A stretch of 36,766 nucleotides of DNA, taken from NCBI GenBank assembly GCA_036378175.1, contig DASUWY010000013.1:1-36766 (forward strand), in the 5' to 3' direction. The DNA is from Thermoleophilaceae bacterium (GTDB lineage Bacteria > Actinomycetota > Thermoleophilia > Solirubrobacterales > Thermoleophilaceae). The position numbers and the translations under genes were made by a program. Positions 31,593 through 36,766 of this stretch are shown one piece after another. The notes below the pieces were generated by a model that saw only the letters and a list, made by a program, of their open reading frames with translations, was not told where the DNA came from and did no database searches. Every line of letters begins with the position of its first letter. The first letter of the stretch is position 1.

Positions 31593-32816
31593 ATGTCACA
31601 GCAGTCCTTCGCCGATCTCGGCGTGTCAGAGCCGGTGGTAGCCGCCCTCGCAAAGCGCGGCATCGAGGCCCCGTTCGCCGTTCAACGGCTCGTCATCGAG
31701 GACATCCTCGCCGGGCACGACGTGCTCGTGCAGTCCCCCACCGGATCCGGCAAGACGCTCGCGTTCGGAATCCCGATCGCCGATCGCATCGAGGCGAACG
31801 ACCGCCGCGCCGCCGCGCTCGTGCTCGCGCCCACGCGGGAGCTGGCCACGCAGATCGTCGATGCGCTTCTGCCGGCTGTGCACGCCCGCGCGCTCAAGAT
31901 CGCCGCGGTGTACGGCGGCGTGGGCATCGAGCGGCAGGCGCGAAGGGCGAAGGACGCGCACATCATCGTGGCCACTCCCGGCCGCCTGGAGGACCTGCTC
32001 GAGCGACGCATCGTCACTCTCGAGCACATCCGGATGCTGGTGGTGGACGAGGGCGACCGGATGCTCGACATGGGCTTCCGCCCGGCGCTTGACCGCATCA
32101 TCGCGCGCACGCCTCGCGAGCGGCAGACGTTGTTCTTCTCGGCCACGCTCGAGGGCGCTGCCGGACAGGCGGCACGCGAGTACACGCGCGACGCGCGCAG
32201 GCACGTGCACAGGCCGCGCGAGGAGAAGCGCGGCAAGGTCGATCACCGCTTCGTGCACCTGAAGCATGAGGACAAGCTCGACACGCTCGTCACCGAGCTG
32301 CGCGACGCCGAACACGGCCGCACGCTCGTGTTCGTGCGCACCAAGCGCGGCGCCGACCGGCTGGTCAAGCGATTGAAGAACAACGCCGTGAAGGCCGTGG
32401 CCATGCACGGCGACAAGACGCAGTCGCAGCGACAGAAGGCGCTCGCCAGCTTCGAGGAGGGCCGCGTCAAGACGCTCGTGGCCACCGACGTGGCGGCGCG
32501 CGGCATCGACGTGGAGGACGTGACCCGGGTGATCAACTTCGACGCGCCGGAGGACCGAGACACCTACGTGCACCGCGTCGGCCGCACGGGCCGGGCGGGG
32601 CGCAGCGGCGCAGGCGTGAGCTTCGTGATCGACGACCAGCGCGACGACATGCGAAAGATCGCGCTCGACCTCGGCCTCGGCCATGAGTTCGACAGCTCGG
32701 CGCCGAAGCGGGCGCGGGTCAGCGCGGCGCAGTCACGCCCGCGGCCGGCCGGCGGCCGCACCAAGTCCGCAAGCCGAGGTTCAACAGCTTCCGGCAGATC
32801 GCGCCGCCGGCGCTGA
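31593..32816 (+). CDS. DEAD-box family RNA helicase with DEGD motif II
   Basis: The 407-aa protein is an RhlE-type RNA helicase core. The Q-motif (F6, Q31) is followed by motif I SPTGSGKT (48-55), PTREL (80-84), TPGR (128-131), motif II DEGD (152-155, instead of DEAD), SAT (183-185), domain 2 with ATDVAARGIDVEDV, and HRVGRTGRAGR. A basic Ser/Arg-rich tail (about 365-407) probably binds RNA. The ATG at 31593 is supported by AGGAG at 31581-31585, 7 nt upstream, one of the few clear Shine-Dalgarno sites in the window. A longer in-frame start adds unrelated residues. A leader of about 120 nt precedes it, as often seen for cold-induced helicases (inference). Confidence 0.93.
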   Translation: MSQQSFADLGVSEPVVAALAKRGIEAPFAVQRLVIEDILAGHDVLVQSPTGSGKTLAFGIPIADRIEANDRRAAALVLAPTRELATQIVDALLPAVHARALKIAAVYGGVGIERQARRAKDAHIIVATPGRLEDLLERRIVTLEHIRMLVVDEGDRMLDMGFRPALDRIIARTPRERQTLFFSATLEGAAGQAAREYTRDARRHVHRPREEKRGKVDHRFVHLKHEDKLDTLVTELRDAEHGRTLVFVRTKRGADRLVKRLKNNAVKAVAMHGDKTQSQRQKALASFEEGRVKTLVATDVAARGIDVEDVTRVINFDAPEDRDTYVHRVGRTGRAGRSGAGVSFVIDDQRDDMRKIALDLGLGHEFDSSAPKRARVSAAQSRPRPAGGRTKSASRGSTASGRSRRRR

Positions 32817-32855
32817 GCGCGCCGCGGTTCTCCTCCCCATCCGGCCGCACGTTAC

Positions 32856-34178
32856 TCAGCGTTCGATGAGCGTGCGGAGGTCGTTCTCGAACCCCGGGTA
32901 GGACACCGCAGCGGCGTCCATCCCGAGCACCTCCACCCCGTTCCGCGAGGCCAGCCCCGCCACGGCACCCAGCATCGCGAGACGGTGGTCGCCGCGCGAG
33001 TCGATCGTGCCGCCGTCGATGCCGGTGCCGCCGTGCACCACGAAGCCGTCTTCCGTGGCCTCGAGCGAGGCGCCCAGGCCGTTGAGCCCCTCCACCACGC
33101 CGGCGATCCTGTCGGTCTCCTTGACGCGCAGCTCGGCTGCGCCGCGCACCACCGTGTCGCCCTCGGCGAAACACCCGAGCAGGCCCACCAGCGGCAGCTC
33201 GTCGATCGCAAGCGGCACTTCATCGGGAAGCACCTCGGTGCCCACCAGGGGAGCGGCCGCCACGTCGATCTCGCCGATCGGTTCGCCCGGACCGAAGTCG
33301 CCCGGCTCCTCGAGGTCGCCGAGGATCACCGCGCCCATCCGCTGCGCGATGCGGAAGAAGCCGGTGCGCGTCCAGTTGAGACACATGCCGTCGATCACGA
33401 TTCGCGACCCGGGGACGATGCTCGCCGCCACCGCCAGGAAGGCCGCGGAGGAGGGGTCGCCGGGCACGATCACGTCCTCGAGCTCGAGCTCGTCCACGGC
33501 GTGCACGCTCACGCACAGTCCGTCGCGTGTGAACGGCACCCGGGCACGCGCAAACAGCCGCTCGGTGTGGTCCCGGCTCTGGGTCGGCTCGGTCACGCGC
33601 GTGCTGCCCGACGCAAGCAGCCCCGCGATCAGCACGCACGTCTTCACCTGCGCGCTTGCCACCGGCAGCTCGTAGTCGATGCCGCTCAGCTGCGCTCCGC
33701 GCACGCACATCGGCGGCAGCCCGCCCTCCTCCGTGTCGATCGAGGCGCCCATCAGGCGCAGCGGCTCCGCGATGCGCTCCACCGGCCGCCGGCGGATCGA
33801 CTCGTCGCCGTCAAGCGTCCACTCACCGCCCGGCTGCCCGGCGAGCCAGCCCGGTAGAAGCCGCAGCAGCGTGCCCGAGTTGCCCACGTCGAGCCGGCCG
33901 CCGGTGACCTCGGCGGGCGTGTGAAGGCCGACGCCGCGGATCACCAGCTCGTCGCCGCTGTCGTCCACCCCGGCGCCGAGCGCCTGCACCGCGACCAAGG
34001 TCGAGTCGGTGTCTGCCGCCCGCAGGTAGTTGCGCACCGTCACTGGCTCGTCCGACATCGCGCCGAACAGAGCGGCTCTGTGGGAGATCGACTTGTCCGC
34101 CGGCGGCGTGATCGTGCCGGTGAGCCTTCCCGAAGGCTCGAAGCGGGCGTTTGTGCCGCTGGGACTAGACCTGTGCAA
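32856..34178 (-). CDS. aroA: 3-phosphoshikimate 1-carboxyvinyltransferase (EPSP synthase)
   Basis: The 440-aa enzyme joins shikimate-3-phosphate and PEP in the sixth shikimate step. It carries ADKSISHR (27-34), VGNSGTLLRLLPG (98-110), RRRPVERIAEPLRLMGA, a SAQVKTCVLIAGLLASG helix, DELPLVGLLGCFAEG, ELRVKETDRI and DHRLAM. At the position of the proline in the E. coli type GTAMRP block there is Leu107, as in many Gram-positive enzymes. The start is a TTG at 34178 overlapping the aroF end by 14 nt; no ATG or GTG lies between the overlap and the first conserved strand. It is convergent with the helicase gene, with 39 nt between the two stops. Confidence 0.95.
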   Translation of the reverse strand: MHRSSPSGTNARFEPSGRLTGTITPPADKSISHRAALFGAMSDEPVTVRNYLRAADTDSTLVAVQALGAGVDDSGDELVIRGVGLHTPAEVTGGRLDVGNSGTLLRLLPGWLAGQPGGEWTLDGDESIRRRPVERIAEPLRLMGASIDTEEGGLPPMCVRGAQLSGIDYELPVASAQVKTCVLIAGLLASGSTRVTEPTQSRDHTERLFARARVPFTRDGLCVSVHAVDELELEDVIVPGDPSSAAFLAVAASIVPGSRIVIDGMCLNWTRTGFFRIAQRMGAVILGDLEEPGDFGPGEPIGEIDVAAAPLVGTEVLPDEVPLAIDELPLVGLLGCFAEGDTVVRGAAELRVKETDRIAGVVEGLNGLGASLEATEDGFVVHGGTGIDGGTIDSRGDHRLAMLGAVAGLASRNGVEVLGMDAAAVSYPGFENDLRTLIER

Positions 34179-35190
34179 GGTCCTTGCCCGCGAGCTGCGC
34201 GGCCGCCTCCAGCTGACGCACGTACTCGGCGAAGCCGTCCGTGCGCAGAGCCTGAGGCCCGTCGCAGATCGCCTGCTCGGGCTCGGGATGGATCTCCACA
34301 ATGATCCCGTCCGCGCCCGCCGCGGCCGCCGCCAGCGACATCGGCAGCACCCAGTCGCGCCGCCCGGTGGCGTGGCTCGGGTCGATCACGATCGGCAGAT
34401 GTGACAGCTCGCGAAGCACCGGCACCGCCATCAGGTCGAGCGTGAAGCGGTAGCTCGGCTCGAAGGTCCTGATGCCGCGCTCGCAGAGGATCACGTTCTC
34501 GTTCCCCTCCTTGAGCACGTACTCGGCGGACATGAGCAGCTCCTCGATGGTCGAGGAGAGGCCGCGCTTGAGCAGCACCGGCCGACCCGCGCGCCCGAGC
34601 TCGGTGAGCAGCGTGTAGTTCTGCATGTTGCGCGCGCCCACCTGGATCACGTCGGCCACGTCGAGCACCGGCTCGAGGTCGCGCACGTCCATCAGCTCGG
34701 TGACCACGGGCAGGCCCGTCTCCTCCTTGGCCTCCGCGAGCAGAGGCAGCCCGGCGTCGCCCAGGCCCTGGAACGAGTACGGCGAGGTCCGGGGCTTGTA
34801 GGCGCCGCCGCGGAGCATCTGCGCGCCGGCATCCCGCACCACGCGCGCGGTTTCGAGCATCACCTCGCGGGACTCGACCGTGCACGGGCCCGCGATCGTG
34901 GCGAAGTAGTTCCCGCCCAGCTTGCGCCCGTCAACTTCGACGACGGTGCGCTCACCCCGCTTGTATTGCGCGGAGGCGAGCTTGTACGGCTTGAGGATCG
35001 GCACGAGGTGGTCCACACCCGGGTAGCCCTCGAGCCCGAGGTTGGCCACGTGCTCGCGGTCGCCGATGGCGCCGATCACCGTCACGAGCTCGCCCTTCGA
35101 GATGTGCGCCTTGGCGCCCACCGATTTGACGCGCTCCACCACGGAGTCGATCTGCTCGGCCGTGGCCCCCTCTTTCATCACGATCATCAT
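34165..35190 (-). CDS. aroF: 3-deoxy-7-phosphoheptulonate (DAHP) synthase, FL-domain type
   Basis: The 341-aa protein is a type I-beta DAHP synthase, which condenses PEP and erythrose-4-phosphate in the first shikimate step. Residues 1 to about 72 form the ferredoxin-like regulatory domain seen in Thermotoga and many Gram-positives. The barrel follows with IAGPCTVES (99-107, metal ligand C103), RGGAYKPRTSPYSFQG (127-142), ERGIRTFEPSYR and DPSHATGRRDW. The ferredoxin-like domain suggests feedback inhibition by an aromatic amino acid. The ATG at 35190 is preceded by AAAGG about 8 nt upstream. It is coupled to aroA by a 14-nt overlap. Confidence 0.96.
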   Translation of the reverse strand: MMIVMKEGATAEQIDSVVERVKSVGAKAHISKGELVTVIGAIGDREHVANLGLEGYPGVDHLVPILKPYKLASAQYKRGERTVVEVDGRKLGGNYFATIAGPCTVESREVMLETARVVRDAGAQMLRGGAYKPRTSPYSFQGLGDAGLPLLAEAKEETGLPVVTELMDVRDLEPVLDVADVIQVGARNMQNYTLLTELGRAGRPVLLKRGLSSTIEELLMSAEYVLKEGNENVILCERGIRTFEPSYRFTLDLMAVPVLRELSHLPIVIDPSHATGRRDWVLPMSLAAAAAGADGIIVEIHPEPEQAICDGPQALRTDGFAEYVRQLEAAAQLAGKDLAQV

Positions 35191-35334
35191 CTGTGTGCCT
35201 TTCTGAAGCTTGAATCCTAGGGACGGTGGCTCACAGGGAGCCGGGCGGTGGTGGCGTCCGGCACTCGGATGTCGGTCGGTCGCTCGCGGGAGCGCGCAGC
35301 CGGACGCCTAGATAAATCGCCAGGCGTAATAGGC

Positions 35335-35383
35335 AGGCACGCGTGCGCCGAAGGTGGCGCTCACGGAAAGAGGGGGCGTGCCT
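35335..35383 (-). terminator. nested hairpin between the methyltransferase and aroF
   Basis: An outer 8-bp inverted repeat (AGGCACGC at 35335-35342, GCGTGCCT at 35376-35383) encloses an inner GCGCC/GGCGC hairpin with a 6-nt loop (35345-35360). It starts 30 nt after the methyltransferase stop on the minus strand, so it may end that transcript. It is also within the 222-nt leader region of aroF and could act there. No U-run follows. Confidence 0.4.
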
Positions 35384-35412
35384 ATGCCGTCCATCGGAGG
35401 TACTTGTAGCAG

Positions 35413-36201
35413 CTAGGCCGCGGGCTTGTCCACGATGTTGGACGCCTTTCGCGCGAGCCACAGCTCCTCACATGGCCAGCGGCGCGCCCACTCCTTCGGC
35501 ATCCATTCGTAGCGAGTCGGGGGTGCATCCTCGGGCACCTGCAGCTCGTGCAGGCGCTCGATCTCGAACCCGTTGTCGCGCAGCACTCGGATCCACTCCC
35601 CATGCGGGAGGTGGAACGACACGCTCCCGTCGTCGGACCAATCGATCCTGCGAAGCCCGAACAGCGGGCGCAGGAGCGTCTCGCCAACCGGCTCCTCGGA
35701 ATCCGGCGCGCACAGGCTGCTGAGCAGACCGCTCGTGAGAAAGAGCAGGCGCCCGCCTGGCCGCAGAAGCCGGGCCGCCTCGGGGATCCAGGCGGACGGA
35801 TCGCACCAGAGGCTCGCGCCGTACTCGGAGAAGGCGAAGTCGAACGATTGATCCGGCAGGGGCACCTGCTCGGCGCTCGCATGTACAAGCGGGAAGTCGA
35901 GGCCGTGCTCGGCCTGCATCCTGCGAGCGGTGTCGAGCTGGCGCTCCGACAGGTCGACGCCCACGGGGCGCCCGCCGCGCCGCGCGAACCAGGCGGAGAA
36001 GTACGCCGTGCCGCAGCCGAGCTCGACCACGTCGAGCCCATCCACGTCCGGCAGCATCTGGACACTGTCCTCGGGCACCTCCCAGATCCCCCAGCAGGGC
36101 TCGTTGGACGCCCACTTCTTCTCCGCGTCCTCCACATAGTCGGCCGCCCACTCGTTCCAGTAGCGCTGGTTCGCCCGAGCATGCTCGCTCACGTCGCTCA
36201 T
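35413..36201 (-). CDS. class I SAM-dependent methyltransferase
   Basis: The 262-aa protein is a Methyltransf_11-type enzyme. Motif I is VVELGCGTAYFSAWFA (58-73), followed by GVDLSERQLDTARR, the ASAEQVPLPDQSFDFAFSEYG segment and RLLRPGGRLLFLTSG. The N terminus (NQRYWNEWAADY) is typical of small-molecule methyltransferases. The substrate cannot be told. The ATG at 36201 overlaps the LysE-family stop by 4 nt (ATGA), so the two are co-translated. It is the fifth SAM-dependent methyltransferase in this window besides rsmB. Confidence 0.9.
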   Translation of the reverse strand: MSDVSEHARANQRYWNEWAADYVEDAEKKWASNEPCWGIWEVPEDSVQMLPDVDGLDVVELGCGTAYFSAWFARRGGRPVGVDLSERQLDTARRMQAEHGLDFPLVHASAEQVPLPDQSFDFAFSEYGASLWCDPSAWIPEAARLLRPGGRLLFLTSGLLSSLCAPDSEEPVGETLLRPLFGLRRIDWSDDGSVSFHLPHGEWIRVLRDNGFEIERLHELQVPEDAPPTRYEWMPKEWARRWPCEELWLARKASNIVDKPAA

Positions 36202-36766
36202 GTGTGCTGGGCCCTCCGCCCCGTGAGCGCCGCCGCCACCCCCAGTCCCACCAGCACGAGGCCGGTTATCACCCTCTGCGCACGCGCGAAACCCGCCCGG
36301 CGCCGCACCGCCGTGCCCACCGTGCCCGCGAGCACGGCGTACATCCCGTCGCTCGCAAGCCCCACCGCGATCCAGATCAGTCCGAGCACGGCGATCTGCG
36401 GCGCGGCGCTGCGGCTGGGGTCCACGAACTGCGGGAGGAAGGCGAGGAAGAAGAGCGCCGTCTTCGGGTTCAGCACGTTCACGACGATCCCCTGGCGGAA
36501 GATGCGCCGCAGGTCGCGCTCGCGGGCGGCGGACGCGCCCTCCCCTCCATCGCGGCCGAGGAGCCGCTGGATTCCCAGGAAGATCAGGTATGCCGCGCCC
36601 ACGAGCTTCACAGCGGAGAACGCCAGCGCGGACGAGACGAGCAGCGCGGACAGCCCCACCGTCGCCGCCGCCACGTGCACCGTCGATCCGACGTGGATGC
36701 CGCCCACCGCCGTGAGGCCCGCGCGGCGGCCGTGCTCCACGCTCTGCGCGACGATGTAGAGCACTG
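36198..36766 (-). CDS. LysE/RhtB family exporter, 5' end cut by window edge
   Basis: The visible 189 codons encode most of an amino-acid or metabolite efflux protein of the LysE/RhtB family. About five hydrophobic segments are seen. YIVAQSVEHGRRAGLTAVGG is the conserved region after the first helix, FSAVKLVGAAYLIFLGIQ lies in the middle, and GIVVNVLNPKTALFFLAFLPQF is the family signature. The missing N terminus (about 20 residues, with the usual PGP motif) lies beyond the window. An internal ATG at 36764 is not the natural start. It is coupled by ATGA to the methyltransferase downstream. Confidence 0.93.
   Translation of the reverse strand, partial: VLYIVAQSVEHGRRAGLTAVGGIHVGSTVHVAAATVGLSALLVSSALAFSAVKLVGAAYLIFLGIQRLLGRDGGEGASAARERDLRRIFRQGIVVNVLNPKTALFFLAFLPQFVDPSRSAAPQIAVLGLIWIAVGLASDGMYAVLAGTVGTAVRRRAGFARAQRVITGLVLVGLGVAAALTGRRAQHT

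Noticed and set aside
34179-34301. N-terminal extension of aroA to 481 residues
   Set aside because: The added residues are Arg/Ser-rich and lie over aroF coding sequence; EPSP synthases are about 440 residues.
35228-35242. GGCTC-ACAGG-GAGCC hairpin before aroF
   Set aside because: A 5-bp stem is too short to stand out in this base composition.
1-36766. tRNA, rRNA, CRISPR array, insertion sequence or prophage
   Set aside because: No such feature was recognised on reading both strands. A dedicated scan (tRNAscan, CRISPR finder) was not possible here.

Overview
This is a high-GC window (about two thirds G+C or more by eye) with many GTG and TTG starts, 1-4 nt start/stop overlaps and few Shine-Dalgarno sites. 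It looks chromosomal and actinobacterial. Small differences from the best-known actinobacteria suggest a deep-branching group such as Thermoleophilia/Solirubrobacterales: a helicase-competent PriA, a 63-aa four-cysteine L28, a DUF3352 protein next to metK, and a small protein with a repeated WML-QP-VRESYVR motif. The placement is inference. No rRNA, tRNA, CRISPR array, IS element or phage gene was seen.

Layout. (1) 1-2884, minus: MaoC-type dehydratase, MOSC protein, an alpha/beta-hydrolase that appears to lack its catalytic residues, rpmB, and a DhaL-domain (FakA/YloV-like) protein cut by the window edge. (2) 3005-7481, minus: a compact riboflavin operon, ribD-ribE-ribBA-ribH, followed by a threonine aldolase (ltaE). 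A 7-bp repeat present four times forms the whole ribH/ltaE junction. (3) 7523-17398, mostly plus: a cell-surface glycan or glycoprotein locus. It has two tandem paralogous GT39-like membrane glycosyltransferases, a tiny two-repeat protein, an ABC-2 exporter, a third GT-C-like membrane protein (minus), a polyprenyl-phosphate-type GT2, a methyltransferase and a Wzx-like flippase. A plausible division of labour is that the GT2 charges a lipid carrier, the GT-C enzymes use it outside the membrane, and the flippase and ABC system move intermediates. (4) 17395-31468: an ETF-beta/METTL20-like methyltransferase, then a minus-strand housekeeping run read from right to left: cmk-der-DUF3352-metK, a structured spacer, a methyltransferase, priA-def-fmt-rsmB, a zinc-ribbon protein and a small winged-helix-like protein. 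A PAS-GGDEF diguanylate cyclase lies divergent on the plus strand. (5) 31593-36766: a DEAD-box-type helicase (plus), then aroF-aroA, a methyltransferase and a LysE-family exporter (all minus).

The most interesting signal is a pair of homologous intergenic elements (about 18127-18270 and 24917-25026). Each lies upstream of a SAM-dependent methyltransferase gene. Each can form a 14-position stem that is well paired only if transcribed from the minus strand, the same direction as those genes. The second copy lies directly after metK, is enclosed by a 17-bp perfect inverted repeat and is followed by a GAAA-capped hairpin. It could be an undescribed structured leader RNA or a mobile repeat. Short tandem repeats of 7-8 bp, about four units each, accompany both copies and also form the ribH/ltaE junction.
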